From Perlucidibaca sp. (lineage in GTDB: Bacteria > Pseudomonadota > Gammaproteobacteria > Pseudomonadales > Moraxellaceae): a DNA stretch of 64,000 nucleotides. Shown here piece after piece: positions 17,732 through 26,047 of this stretch. Under the pieces are notes generated by a model. It was given only the letters and a program-made list of their open reading frames with translations, was not told the DNA's origin and searched no databases. The stretch covers positions 434,001 to 498,000 of the forward strand of contig JAHFSA010000001.1 in NCBI GenBank assembly GCA_023265995.1, read 5' to 3'. Both the position numbers and the translations under genes were made by a program. Within the stretch, counting starts at the first letter, position 1; each line of letters begins with the position of its first letter.

Positions 17732-17748
17732 TAATTGTCAGACAATTA
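17732..17748. promoter_or_regulatory. Perfect 17-bp palindrome upstream of the phasin-like gene
   Basis: TAATTGTC-A-GACAATTA is perfectly symmetric. On the minus strand a TAATAT -10 box lies at 17705-17700 with no good -35 box, and the palindrome is centred about 47 bp before the predicted start. That geometry suits an activator or repressor site. The protein that binds is unknown. Confidence 0.5.
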
Positions 17749-17860
17749 AACAACATTCATCATTTTTTTGTGACTTGGTATTCATCACTTCACCAGGCAT
17801 TGCACCCAGCGAAGCAGCCGGTCGGCCTCGCGTACTCGCAAGGCCGGCCGACGCAGCACA

Positions 17861-18388
17861 TCAGGCCTTGGCAGCATCAATGGACTTGATGATGTCGGCA
17901 CGGGCGGCGTCAGCGCCTTCCCAACCGGTCACCTTGACCCACTTGCCCGGCTCCAGCGCCTTGTACTGCTCGAAGAAATGCTTGATCTGCGCCAGCAGCA
18001 GCTCGGGCAGGTCGGTGATCTCCTTGACGTTCTTGTACAGCGGCGTGAGCTTGTCATGCGGCACGGCGACAAGCTTGGTGTCGACACCGGCTTCGTCTTC
18101 CATGTTGAGCTTGCCGACCACGCGCGAGCGGATGACCGAGCCCGGCTGCACCGGGAACGGGGTCACGACCAGCACGTCCAGCGGATCGCCATCTTCCGAC
18201 AGGGTGTGCGGGATATAGCCGTAGTTGACCGGATAGGACATGCCGGTGCCGATGAAGCGGTCAACGAAGAGCGCGTCGGAGTCCTTGTCGATCTCGTACT
18301 TGATGGGCGCTGCATTGGCTGCGATCTCGATGATCACGTAGATGTCGTGGGGAACATCCTTGCCGATGGGAAGGTTGTTGTAGCTCAT
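17861..18388 (-). CDS. ppa: Inorganic pyrophosphatase
   Basis: This soluble family I pyrophosphatase hydrolyses PPi to drive biosynthetic reactions. The 175-residue protein has the metal-binding signature [10 protein letters not shown], the YPVNYGYIP segment and the C-terminal KVTGW region, with the same length as E. coli Ppa. A GAGG ribosome-binding site precedes the ATG. It is transcribed alone and is divergent from the KefB/C-type gene. A hairpin without a T-run follows the stop. Confidence 0.97.
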   Translation of the reverse strand: MSYNNLPIGKDVPHDIYVIIEIAANAAPIKYEIDKDSDALFVDRFIGTGMSYPVNYGYIPHTLSEDGDPLDVLVVTPFPVQPGSVIRSRVVGKLNMEDEAGVDTKLVAVPHDKLTPLYKNVKEITDLPELLLAQIKHFFEQYKALEPGKWVKVTGWEGADAARADIIKSIDAAKA

Positions 18389-18531
18389 GTCGTGGCCTCG
18401 ACTGTCTTGTCAGGTGAAAAACCGCCGCATTATAGCTGCTGCCGCGTGGCAACGGCGCATCCCCCGCACAAGGTCTGACGAGCGCACGCCATGAGTCCCC
18501 CCGCGTTGTGGTAAAACTGCGGGACCACCGA

Positions 18532-18560
18532 CGCGAACCCTCCGACCTTGCAGGTTCGCG
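18532..18560 (+). other. Hairpin in the 5' leader of the KefB/C-type gene
   Basis: CGCGAACC (18532-18539) and GGTTCGCG (18553-18560) form a perfect 8-bp stem with a 13-nt loop, ending 19 bp before the start codon. No known riboswitch is recognised. Confidence 0.4.
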
Positions 18561-18579
18561 CGCATGCTTTCGGGAGCTC

Positions 18580-20394
18580 ATGATGCACGCGGTAGAATCG
18601 ATCGCCTGGCTGCTGGCCGTGGCTCTGGCCATCGTGCCGCTGGCCCGCCGCCTGGGCCTGCCCTCGGTGATCGGCTACCTGATGGCCGGCATCCTCATCG
18701 GCCCGCATGTCGCCGGCGTGATCGAGAACACCACACGCGTCGTCGAGATTGCCGACTTCGGCATCGCCATGCTGCTCTTCGTCATCGGCCTCGAACTCGA
18801 GCCCAGCCGCCTCTGGGTCCTGCGCCGCTCGGTGATAGGCCTGGGCAGCCTGCAGGTGGCCATCAGCACTACCCTGCTCGCCCTCGCCTTCTGGGCCTGG
18901 GGCGAACGTCCCAGCGTCAGCCTGATCGCCGGCTTCGCGCTCGCCATGTCCTCCACCGCCTTCGCCCTGCAGCTGCTCACCGAGAAGCGCCAGCTGACCA
19001 CGCGCCACGGCCGCGAAGCCTTTGCCATTCTGCTGTTCCAGGACATGGCCGTGATCCCCATGCTGGCCATCCTGCCCCTGCTGGCCGGCAACGTTCCGGG
19101 CGTCGCCAGCGAACTGCCAGACCCCTGGAAAGTGCTGGGCGTGCTCACCTTCCTCTTCCTCGCCAGCCGCTTCCTCGTGCGTCCGGCCTTCCGCTTCGTG
19201 GCCAACAGCCAGACCCCGGAACTGTTCACCGGTGCGGCACTGTTCATCATCGTCGGTGTCACCTGGCTGATGACCGAGGTGCATCTGTCGACCTCGCTGG
19301 GCGCCTTCCTCGCCGGCGTCCTGCTCGCCGACAGCGAATACCGTCACGAACTGGAGGCCCAGATCCAGCCCTTCAAGGGCCTGCTGCTCGGCCTCTTCTT
19401 CATGACCGTGGGCATGACCGCCAACCTGCCCCTGCTCTGGCACGAGCTGCACTGGATTCTGCTCGGCGCGCTGGCTCTCATGCTGCTCAAGGGCAGCATT
19501 CTCTGGGGCATAGGTCGCGCCATCGGCAATGACAGCAGCACCGCCATCAGGCTCGGCATCACCCTGCCCCAGGGCGGCGAATTCGCCTTCATCGTGTTCA
19601 CCACGGCGGTCGGCCTGGGACTCATGGACAATGACCTGGGCGAGCGTCTGGTGCTGGTGGTGACGCTTTCGATGGCGCTGACCCCCATAGGCTTCTGGTT
19701 CATCGAGCGCGTGCTGGAGCCGCGCTGGAACAGCCGCGAGGAGCGCGCCTACGATGCCATCGAGGGTGAGCAGACGCATGAGGTGCTGATTGCCGGCTTC
19801 GGTCGCGTCGGCCAGATCATCGCGCGTGTGCTGCGCGTGCATCAGATCAGCTTCGTGGCACTGGAAAGCAGCGCCCGCCAGGTCGACTTCGTGCGCCGCT
19901 TCGGCAACAAGATCTACTACGGTCGCCCCGACAACCTGGCCATGCTGCAGTCGGCCGGCGCCGACAAGGTCAAGCTGGTGGTGCTGGCCATCGATGATGT
20001 CGAGGAGTCGGTGCGCACCGCCCAGATCATCCGCCGCCACTTCCCGCGCCTGCCCATCTACGCGCGTGCCCGCGACCGCATGCACGCCTATCGCCTGATG
20101 GACCTGGGCGTGAATCTGGTGCATCGCGAAACCTTCCTCAGCAGTCTGGAAATGGCGCGTGACGTGCTGGTCGGCATAGGCTTCAACACCACCAGCGCCG
20201 ACCGCAGCGTGGAGCGCTTCCGCGAGTACGACGAGCAGCTGCTCGTTCGCCAGCAGGCCATCTACCAGAACGAGGCCGAACTGGTTGAAAGTGCCAAGCA
20301 GTCCATGCTCGAACTGGAGAGCCTGTTCGACAGCGACGCCAGAGCCGCAAGGCGGCAGGCTTCAGAGCAGGAAGAGGAAGACAAGGCGGGCTGA
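18580..20394 (+). CDS. CPA2 monovalent cation:proton antiporter with TrkA-N domain (KefB/KefC type)
   Basis: The 604-residue inner-membrane protein has about 12 membrane segments (residues 1-390) with the CPA2 signature regions MLLFVIGLELEPSRLW and GAFLAGVLLADSEYRHE. An RCK/TrkA-N Rossmann domain with GFGRVGQ begins near residue 405. The C-terminus is acidic (EQEEEDKAG). It probably exports K+ in exchange for H+, perhaps gated by ligand binding to the RCK domain. The start at 18580 follows CGGGAG; an adjacent ATG at 18583 is equally possible. No KefF/KefG ancillary subunit is adjacent. Confidence 0.92.
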   Translation: MMHAVESIAWLLAVALAIVPLARRLGLPSVIGYLMAGILIGPHVAGVIENTTRVVEIADFGIAMLLFVIGLELEPSRLWVLRRSVIGLGSLQVAISTTLLALAFWAWGERPSVSLIAGFALAMSSTAFALQLLTEKRQLTTRHGREAFAILLFQDMAVIPMLAILPLLAGNVPGVASELPDPWKVLGVLTFLFLASRFLVRPAFRFVANSQTPELFTGAALFIIVGVTWLMTEVHLSTSLGAFLAGVLLADSEYRHELEAQIQPFKGLLLGLFFMTVGMTANLPLLWHELHWILLGALALMLLKGSILWGIGRAIGNDSSTAIRLGITLPQGGEFAFIVFTTAVGLGLMDNDLGERLVLVVTLSMALTPIGFWFIERVLEPRWNSREERAYDAIEGEQTHEVLIAGFGRVGQIIARVLRVHQISFVALESSARQVDFVRRFGNKIYYGRPDNLAMLQSAGADKVKLVVLAIDDVEESVRTAQIIRRHFPRLPIYARARDRMHAYRLMDLGVNLVHRETFLSSLEMARDVLVGIGFNTTSADRSVERFREYDEQLLVRQQAIYQNEAELVESAKQSMLELESLFDSDARAARRQASEQEEEDKAG

Positions 20395-20444
20395 GAAACT
20401 GGCTGCGTAGTGCAGCTTTCTCGCAGCAGCTTCTGCTAAACAAC
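20393..20444 (-). repeat. Dispersed hairpin repeat, copy A (short form)
   Basis: Read on the minus strand this 52-bp element starts GTTGTTTAG, shares the 18-mer AGCTGCTGCGAGAAAGCT with a second element at 25439, and ends CTACGCAGCCA plus a TCTC tail as that copy does. The centre can fold as GAGAAA-GCTGC/GCAGC-TTTCTC. It begins at the stop codon of the antiporter gene. Confidence 0.6.
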
Positions 20445-20472
20445 CGCTGTACCCTTAAACACCCTCAGAAAC

Positions 20473-20503
20473 AAAAAGGCCCGACACAATGGCCGGGCCC
20501 TTT
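20473..20503 (-). terminator. Terminator of the decarboxylase gene (possibly bidirectional)
   Basis: GGCCCG (20478-20483) pairs with CGGGCC (20494-20499). On the minus strand it is followed by five Ts, and on the plus strand by CTTT. It lies between two convergent genes. Confidence 0.75.
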
Positions 20504-20520
20504 CGCAACACCTGCGAAAC

Positions 20521-21693
20521 TTACTTCACGTAGTAGGTCTGCAGCGGCGGGAAGCCGTTGAACTCGACCGAGCTGTACGAGTTCGTGTAGGCGCCCGTGG
20601 TCATCCAGTACAGACGGTCACGCACGGCCAGGCTCAGCGGCAGGTTGTAGCCGACGTTCTCGTACATGATGTCGGTGGAGTCGCAGGTCGGGCCGGCGAG
20701 CACGACACTGCCGTCCTTGTTGCCATGCTCGTCCATCTTCTCCGTGTAGATCGGATACTTGATGGCTTCGCCCATGGTTTCCATGAGGCCCTGGAACAGA
20801 CCGACGTCGGTGTAGACCCAGCGCTTGAGGTCGGTACGCGACTTGCGCGAGATCAGCACGACTTCGGAGACCAGCACACCGGACTCGCCAACCAGCGAAC
20901 GACCCGGCTCGAGGATGATCTCGGGCACGTCATCGCCGTAGTCGTCATGCAGGTAGCGCTTGATTTCCTCGGCATAGACATTGATCGGGTTCACTTCCGA
21001 AATGTAGTTGGCCGGGAAACCGCCACCCATGTTGATCATCTTCAGTTCGAGGTCTTCCTCGTACTTCATCCAGTCGAACATGTACTTGACCTTCGACAGG
21101 GCGGCGTCCCAGACAGCGATGTCCTTCTGCTGCGAACCGACATGGAAGGAGATGCCGTAGGGAATGAGGCCCTGGTTCTTGGCCTGCACCAGCAGGTCGA
21201 TGGCCATGTCCGGGTGGCAGCCGAACTTGCGCGACAGCGGCCACTCGGCGGTTTCGCCACCTTCCACCAGGATGCGCACGAAAATCTTCGAGCCCGGGGC
21301 GTATTCGGCGATGTTCTGCAGGTCGGCCTTGGAGTCGGTGGCGAACAGGCGGATACCCTGATCGTAGGCCCACTTCACATGAGCAGCCTTCTTGATGGTG
21401 TTGCCGTAGGAGACGCGATCCGGCGACACGCCGGAGTCGAGCACCTTGCTCAGCTCGAACATCGAAGCGCAGTCAAAGTTGGAACCCAGATCGCGCAGCA
21501 GGTCGATGACCGGCTGGCCCGGGTTGGCCTTGAGGGCGTAGTGCACCTTGGCCGAAGGGAAGCAGCCCGTGAGCTCTTCGTACTTCTTCTTGATGATTTC
21601 CAGGTCGACGACGAGAAACGGAGTTTCCTTTTCGTCAGCCAGCTTTTTGATCTTGGCCCACTCGGCATCCGAGCAGTAGTCAGAGAGGCGCAT
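20521..21693 (-). CDS. speC: Type III PLP-dependent ornithine (or lysine/ornithine) decarboxylase
   Basis: This eukaryotic-type (alanine-racemase-fold) decarboxylase makes putrescine from ornithine. The 390-residue protein carries the PLP lysine in VHYALKANPG, the HVGSQ and EPGRSLVGE phosphate-binding segments and the catalytic Cys in GPTCDSTD. The length fits Pseudomonas-type SpeC. Start 21693 was preferred over 21699 because GGATGG lies 6 nt upstream of it. Lysine activity cannot be excluded. A terminator-like hairpin stands 28 nt before the start, suggesting attenuation. Confidence 0.9.
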   Translation of the reverse strand: MRLSDYCSDAEWAKIKKLADEKETPFLVVDLEIIKKKYEELTGCFPSAKVHYALKANPGQPVIDLLRDLGSNFDCASMFELSKVLDSGVSPDRVSYGNTIKKAAHVKWAYDQGIRLFATDSKADLQNIAEYAPGSKIFVRILVEGGETAEWPLSRKFGCHPDMAIDLLVQAKNQGLIPYGISFHVGSQQKDIAVWDAALSKVKYMFDWMKYEEDLELKMINMGGGFPANYISEVNPINVYAEEIKRYLHDDYGDDVPEIILEPGRSLVGESGVLVSEVVLISRKSRTDLKRWVYTDVGLFQGLMETMGEAIKYPIYTEKMDEHGNKDGSVVLAGPTCDSTDIMYENVGYNLPLSLAVRDRLYWMTTGAYTNSYSSVEFNGFPPLQTYYVK

Positions 21694-21721
21694 ATGCATC
21701 CATCCAAGTCGACAAGGTAAG

Positions 21722-21767
21722 AAAAAAGCCCCTAGCGCGACAGTTGCGATCAACAGTCTCTAGAGGC
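21722..21767 (-). promoter_or_regulatory. Terminator-like hairpin in front of the decarboxylase gene (attenuator or phoH terminator)
   Basis: On the minus strand GCCTCTAG pairs with CTAGGGGC (one G-U) and encloses a second helix, GAC-GTTG/CAAC-GTC, with an ATCG loop. Six Ts follow directly. It lies 165 bp after the phoH stop and 28 bp before the speC start, so it could end phoH transcripts, act as a speC attenuator, or both. Confidence 0.65.
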
Positions 21768-21931
21768 TCCTCCAAACGTCAGGTTGCTGCGCTGCACGGA
21801 AGCGGGTTCGCCCTGGCACTGACGCCGCGAAGGTTAATGGCAAAAGATGACACAATCAAGAATGCCGGGAGCCCAAACAAGGACTTTGCTGACCGCCCGA
21901 CGCCAGGCTGGCGACAGGCGGCAGCCCGGAG

Positions 21932-23320
21932 TCAGAGATTGGCCTCGGCATATTCCGCCAGCACCGAGCGCGGCACGCCTTCGAGCTGGATGTGCCCGCC
22001 ATGGGCAAAGCCCTTGAAACGCTCGCACATGTAGGTCAGACCGGAGCTGGTCGGCGTCAGGTAAGGCGTGTCGATCTGCGCGAGGTTGCCCAGGCAGATG
22101 ACCTTGGAGCCCTCCCCGGCACGCGTGATGATGGCCTTCATCTGATGCGGCGTGAGGTTCTGGCACTCGTCGATGAGAATCAGCGCCTTCTGGAAGCTGC
22201 GGCCGCGAATGTAGTTGAGCGCCTTGAACTGGATGTTGGCGCGCTCCTTCACATATTCGACCGAGCCCTTGGGGCTTTCATCGTGCAGGTGCAGGGCTTC
22301 GATGTTGTCGCTGATGGCGCCCAGCCAGGGGTCCATCTTCTCTTCTTCGGTACCCGGCAGGAAGCCGTGCTCTTCCGCCAGCGGCGGCGTCGAGCGTGTG
22401 GCGATGATCTTGTTGAAGCGCTTTTCCTCGATGCTCTGCTCGATCGCCGTGGCCAGCGCCAGGATGGTCTTGCCCGAGCCCGCCGGGCCGGTCAGCGACA
22501 CCAGGTGCACGCTGGGGTCGCGCAGCAGATCCAGCGCCATGGCCTGGTGGATGTTGTGCGGGCGCAGGCCCCAGACCTCCTGGCTCATCAGACGCTCGTG
22601 ATTGAGATCACGCAGCACGATCTGCTCCGGGCTCACTGACAGCACACGGCCGATGAAACCCTGTTCGTCGACCACGAACTGGTTGGCGAAGACCTGGTCA
22701 GCCCAGTCCTCGCGCTTGAGGTAGTGACGCGTCTCGCCCATGGCCTGCACGGTCTCGACACGATTGAAGCGCTCCCAGAACGAGCCGGTGAACTCGGCAT
22801 AGCCCTTGGACAGCTGCTTGATGTCCGACACCAGCTGGTCGTTGGTGTAGTCCTCGGCCGCCAGCCCGCAGGCACGCGCCTTCAGGCGCATGTTGATGTC
22901 CTTGGTCACCAGCACGATGCGCGTCTGCTGGTCGGCCACCTGCAGCGACACCAGCAGGTTGATGATCTTGTTGTCGTTGAGCGAATTGGCCAGCGTCTGC
23001 ACGCCGCCCTCGGGCTGATCCATGAGCACCGACAGGGTGCCCAGATGCTTGCGCTGGGCATCACGCCAGATCGGCACGCCCTGACGGATCTGCTCGGGCT
23101 CGGCCTCGCCCAGCACGCGGTCGATCATGCGGATGGCGGCGCGGCACTCGGCCGACACCGAAGCCTTGCCGGACTTGAGCTTGTCGAGCTCCTCAAGCAC
23201 GGTCATGGGGATCAGGACCTGGTGTTCTTCGAAGTTGAGCAGCGCGTTGGGATCGTGGATGAGGACGTTGGTATCGAGGACGTAGGCTTTGCGGCGGGAA
23301 TCAGCAACGCGATTGATCAT
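21932..23320 (-). CDS. phoH: PIN-PhoH family ATPase/ribonuclease
   Basis: The 462-residue protein has an N-terminal PIN nuclease domain (YVLDTNVLIHDP, later LVTKDINMRLKA) and a C-terminal PhoH helicase-like ATPase with Walker A GPAGSGKT and Walker B ILIDECQN. PIN-PhoH proteins unwind and cut RNA in the cases studied. The start at 23320 follows a GGAGG-type site. It is monocistronic or follows the YiiX-like gene, 134 bp upstream. It is the long PhoH2-like form, distinct from YbeZ, because of the PIN domain. Confidence 0.92.
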   Translation of the reverse strand: MINRVADSRRKAYVLDTNVLIHDPNALLNFEEHQVLIPMTVLEELDKLKSGKASVSAECRAAIRMIDRVLGEAEPEQIRQGVPIWRDAQRKHLGTLSVLMDQPEGGVQTLANSLNDNKIINLLVSLQVADQQTRIVLVTKDINMRLKARACGLAAEDYTNDQLVSDIKQLSKGYAEFTGSFWERFNRVETVQAMGETRHYLKREDWADQVFANQFVVDEQGFIGRVLSVSPEQIVLRDLNHERLMSQEVWGLRPHNIHQAMALDLLRDPSVHLVSLTGPAGSGKTILALATAIEQSIEEKRFNKIIATRSTPPLAEEHGFLPGTEEEKMDPWLGAISDNIEALHLHDESPKGSVEYVKERANIQFKALNYIRGRSFQKALILIDECQNLTPHQMKAIITRAGEGSKVICLGNLAQIDTPYLTPTSSGLTYMCERFKGFAHGGHIQLEGVPRSVLAEYAEANL

Positions 23321-23454
23321 GCAAGAGCCTCCTGTGGCCTTTTCGGCAATCTGCGGCCTGGCAGCCGCGACAGCGCTTTCTGGTGACGCTTGTCAGTAAA
23401 GCTACCGCAAGAGCCGTGCCCGAAAAAGACCATGAACAAGGAATTCGTGACCAG

Positions 23455-24054
23455 CTACATGGCCAGCAGACAGGCGGGCGACAAGCCGCCGCGCAACAGA
23501 GGCATGGCCGCCTCCTGGGAGAAGTCGCGCGGCACATAGTGGTGCGCCGGGCGATCGCTGGGCAGCAGGCGCCAGTGCCGATAGACCTCGGCCACCAGTT
23601 CGCTGCAGAAACCGCCACGACGAAAGGCCAGGCCCTCCTCGCCATGCATCCAGGCGCTGATGTGCTGGCGCACGAAATTGCGGTACGGCTTGGCGCGCCA
23701 GGCGTCGATCAGGCTTTCCAGCCGTTGTCGCGCCTCGGCATCGGTGCTCACGCCCTGCAGCCGGCGCACGGCCACCAGGCCCTGGTAACTGGCCACGCGA
23801 TCATCGAGCGAGACCATCTGGACGCCATCGAAGGAGCGGCCATGACATATGTCATGCACCTTGCTGGCCCGCGTCGCCTCCCAGAGCAGCGGCGTCTGCG
23901 GCATGTCCGGCAGGCGCACGACCAGGCCGACGTGCGACCAGCAGCTGCCGGTGAAGCCGCGCACGACACGGCCGGCCAGGGTGCGGCCGGAAAACAGGAT
24001 GAGATCGCCGGTCTTCAGCTGCTCGCGCAGCAGCGTATAAGGCTGGACAGGCAT
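23455..24054 (-). CDS. YiiX/YebB-like NlpC/P60 (permuted papain-like) hydrolase
   Basis: The roughly 199-residue protein looks like a permuted NlpC/P60 thiol hydrolase. It has an N-terminal [10 protein letters not shown] strand, a His in [10 protein letters not shown] and the catalytic Cys in [12 protein letters not shown]. Members cleave peptide or acyl bonds, and some act on lipids or cell wall. The start at 24054 was chosen because the fold begins a few residues later; another ATG at 24111 would add 19 residues. Neither has a strong ribosome-binding site. No signal peptide is evident. It is divergent from ppnP. Confidence 0.7.
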   Translation of the reverse strand: MPVQPYTLLREQLKTGDLILFSGRTLAGRVVRGFTGSCWSHVGLVVRLPDMPQTPLLWEATRASKVHDICHGRSFDGVQMVSLDDRVASYQGLVAVRRLQGVSTDAEARQRLESLIDAWRAKPYRNFVRQHISAWMHGEEGLAFRRGGFCSELVAEVYRHWRLLPSDRPAHHYVPRDFSQEAAMPLLRGGLSPACLLAM

Positions 24055-24274
24055 GGACACCGGATCATTCACGGCGGCTTGCCACGAGAAAGTCAGTGCA
24101 TTTCTTTTCATGGCCGCAGTGTCGCCACGGGGCATGACAGAGCGCGGTCGGCAGCGCGACAAGGCAGTGAAGTTTTCACGACAAAACCGTGACAGCACTT
24201 GGTTCGCGACCGCCACCCGCCTAGAATTCGCGCTGATCAATCATCAGCGCCCGACGGGCGTGGAGTTTTGTGCA

Positions 24275-24586
24275 ATGAGCCAGTTTGACAACGTCAGTGT
24301 CATCAAGAAGTCGAACGTCTACTTCGACGGTCGCTGCGTCAGCCACACGGTGCTTTTCGCCGATGGCACGAAGAAGACAGTGGGCGTGATCTTTCCGTCC
24401 AGCCTGACCTTCAATACCGGTGCGCCGGAAATCATGGAAGTCCTCGGAGGCCGCTGCCGCGTGCAGCTGGCTGGCGAAGCCGGCTGGCAGGAATATGGTG
24501 CCGGCCAGTCCTTCAATGTCCCGGGCAACTCCAGCTTCCAGATCGAGACGCTTGAGCTGCTCGATTACGTCTGCCACTTTGCCTGA
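24275..24586 (+). CDS. ppnP: Pyrimidine/purine nucleoside phosphorylase PpnP (YaiE, DUF1255)
   Basis: This 103-residue single-domain cupin phosphorolyses nucleosides to bases and ribose-1-phosphate. Family segments are [34 protein letters not shown] (20 residues) and [11 protein letters not shown]. The length equals that of YaiE proteins. The ATG at 24275 starts the family N-terminus MSQFDNV; a longer in-frame reading has no support. terC starts 8 bp after the stop. Confidence 0.93.
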   Translation: MSQFDNVSVIKKSNVYFDGRCVSHTVLFADGTKKTVGVIFPSSLTFNTGAPEIMEVLGGRCRVQLAGEAGWQEYGAGQSFNVPGNSSFQIETLELLDYVCHFA

Positions 24587-24594
24587 GAACAGTC

Positions 24595-25329
24595 ATGCTT
24601 GAATGGATCAACGACCCGCAAGCCTGGGTCACCCTGGCGACACTGAGCATCCTGGAAATCGTGCTCGGTATCGACAACATCATTTTCCTGTCCATCCTGG
24701 TCAACAAGGTCGCACCGGAAAAGCGTCAGTTCACGCGTCTCTTCGGTCTCAGCCTGGCCATGGTGACGCGTATCGCGCTGCTGCTCTCGATCACCTGGGT
24801 CATGCGCCTCACCCATCCGTTGCTGACGCTGGGTGACCTGGCCATTTCCGGCCGCGACTTCATCCTCATCGGCGGCGGCCTGTTCCTGCTCTGGAAAAGT
24901 GCCACCGAGATCTTCGACACGGTCGAGGGCGAGTCCACCGAGGAGCAGGCGACCTCGAGTGCCGCCAATGTCGGCGCCAACTTCATGGCCATCATTGTGC
25001 AGATCGCCATCATAGACATCGTGTTCTCGCTGGACTCGGTGATCACCGCCGTCGGCCTGGCGCAGGACGTGTCGATCATGGTCATCGCCATCGTGCTCTC
25101 GGTCGGCGTCATGATGTTCGCCGCCAAGCCGATCGGCGACTTCGTCGATGCCCATCCGTCGATCAAGGTGCTGGCGCTGGCCTTCCTGGTCATGGTCGGC
25201 ATGGTGCTGATCGCCGACGGCTTCGGCCAGCACATCCCCAAGGGCTACGTCTACGCCGCCATGGCGTTCTCGGTCCTGGTGGAGATGCTCAACATCCGCA
25301 TGCGCAAGCGTCGCGGCCAACCGCACTGA
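24595..25329 (+). CDS. TerC family integral membrane protein
   Basis: The 244-residue inner-membrane protein has about seven membrane helices. Its two characteristic acidic motifs are EIVLGIDNIIF near the N-terminus and DIVFSLDSVITA in the middle. TerC-family proteins are linked to metal (Mn2+) export or tellurite resistance; this short form resembles YoaE/YgdQ-like members. It is 8 bp after ppnP, probably co-transcribed, and ends with a strong terminator. Other ter genes are absent, so tellurite resistance is not implied. Confidence 0.9.
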   Translation: MLEWINDPQAWVTLATLSILEIVLGIDNIIFLSILVNKVAPEKRQFTRLFGLSLAMVTRIALLLSITWVMRLTHPLLTLGDLAISGRDFILIGGGLFLLWKSATEIFDTVEGESTEEQATSSAANVGANFMAIIVQIAIIDIVFSLDSVITAVGLAQDVSIMVIAIVLSVGVMMFAAKPIGDFVDAHPSIKVLALAFLVMVGMVLIADGFGQHIPKGYVYAAMAFSVLVEMLNIRMRKRRGQPH

Positions 25330-25346
25330 GTCCGAGTGCGGCAGAA

Positions 25347-25372
25347 AAGCCCGGCCTCGTGCCGGGCTTTTT
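25347..25372 (+). terminator. Intrinsic terminator after terC
   Basis: AAGCCCGGC-CTCGT-GCCGGGCTT is followed by TTTC. It is a perfect 9-bp stem starting 17 bp after the stop. Confidence 0.9.
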
Positions 25373-25663
25373 CGTTTCCGGGCTGGCTGATGGCAGAGAC
25401 CAGATGGGTTGTTATGCGGGAGTGGCGTGACGGCGTGAGTTGTTTAGTCGGAGCTGCTGCGAGAAAGCTTTCTTTGTGCCGCGCCACGATGCGCGTCAAA
25501 AGAAACTTTCTCTCCGCACTGCCGGCGTACCAGCTTGCTACGCAGCCAATCTCTCATTACGAAGCCGTTGAAACGTCCACTGCTGTGCCCGGCTCTGCAC
25601 GGAGACCGAGCACCAGCGCGGCCGGGGCCTCAAAGCCCGGACACCGCTATCAGCCGTGTCCGG
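25373..25663 (+). other. Gene-free spacer between terC and crcB
   Basis: No coding region is supported here. The stretch contains dispersed repeat copy B with its long internal hairpin. The remaining roughly 100 bp up to the crcB stop shows nothing I can assign. Confidence 0.5.
25439..25557 (+). repeat. Dispersed hairpin repeat, copy B (long form)
   Basis: It shares GTTGTTTAG, the 18-mer AGCTGCTGCGAGAAAGCT and the right end CTACGCAGCCA with the element at 20393, in opposite orientation. About 67 extra bases lie inside. They complete a near-perfect hairpin, GAGAAAGcTTTCTTT (25461-25475) with AAAGAAAcTTTCTC (25499-25512). Two copies 5 kb apart, both after gene 3' ends, suggest a small REP- or MITE-like family. 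Confidence 0.6.
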
Positions 25664-26047
25664 TCACTGCCGCAATGCAGACACCGTCGCGAACCCTGCC
25701 ACGGTCAGCAGCAGCGAGCCGCCCAGGTGCAAGGCCACGTGCGCCAGTGCCGGCCCCCAGAGCTGGCGCTGCAGCAGGGTCACGGCTTCGGCGGAGAAGG
25801 TCGAGAACGTGGTGAGACCGCCAAGCAGGCCGGTGATGAGGAACAGGCGCGAGGCTTCGGGCCAGGCCGGATGCGAGCTGAACAGGGCTGCCAGCACGCC
25901 GACGGCATAGCCGCCTATCCAGTTCGCCAGCAAGGTGCCCAGCGGCAACGTCGGCCACAGGCCGTTGAAGCCCATGCCCAGCAGCCAGCGCATGAGCGCG
26001 CCTATGGCAGCACCACTGGCAACCGCCAGTGCCGCCATCGCGTTCAC
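25664..26047 (-). CDS. crcB: Fluoride exporter FluC (CrcB)
   Basis: The 127-residue, four-helix inner-membrane protein works as a dual-topology dimer that exports fluoride. Conserved parts are GALMRWLLG, the channel Asn in LLANWIGGYAVG and the GGLTTFSTFS motif that supplies the phenylalanine and sodium-site residues. The GTG at 26047 overlaps the mpl TGA (GTGA); an ATG at 26038 is an alternative. No fluoride riboswitch was seen in front of it, so expression probably depends on mpl read-through. Confidence 0.93.
   Translation of the reverse strand: MNAMAALAVASGAAIGALMRWLLGMGFNGLWPTLPLGTLLANWIGGYAVGVLAALFSSHPAWPEASRLFLITGLLGGLTTFSTFSAEAVTLLQRQLWGPALAHVALHLGGSLLLTVAGFATVSALRQ

Noticed and set aside
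17820-17852. Hairpin after ppa as an intrinsic terminator
   Set aside because: A GTCGGCC/GGCCGAC stem exists but no T-run follows on the minus strand.
18430-20124. 564-codon minus-strand frame under the antiporter gene
   Set aside because: It is antisense to a gene with clear CPA2 and TrkA-N motifs, and the product is low-complexity His/Gln/Glu.
21693-21753. Longer decarboxylase start at a TTG inside the leader hairpin
   Set aside because: The spacing to GGAGGAG is too long (15 nt) and the 20 added residues are hydrophobic and absent from the family.
25330-25663. Fluoride riboswitch for crcB
   Set aside because: crcB is read leftward and overlaps mpl, so this stretch is downstream of crcB, and no such structure was seen.
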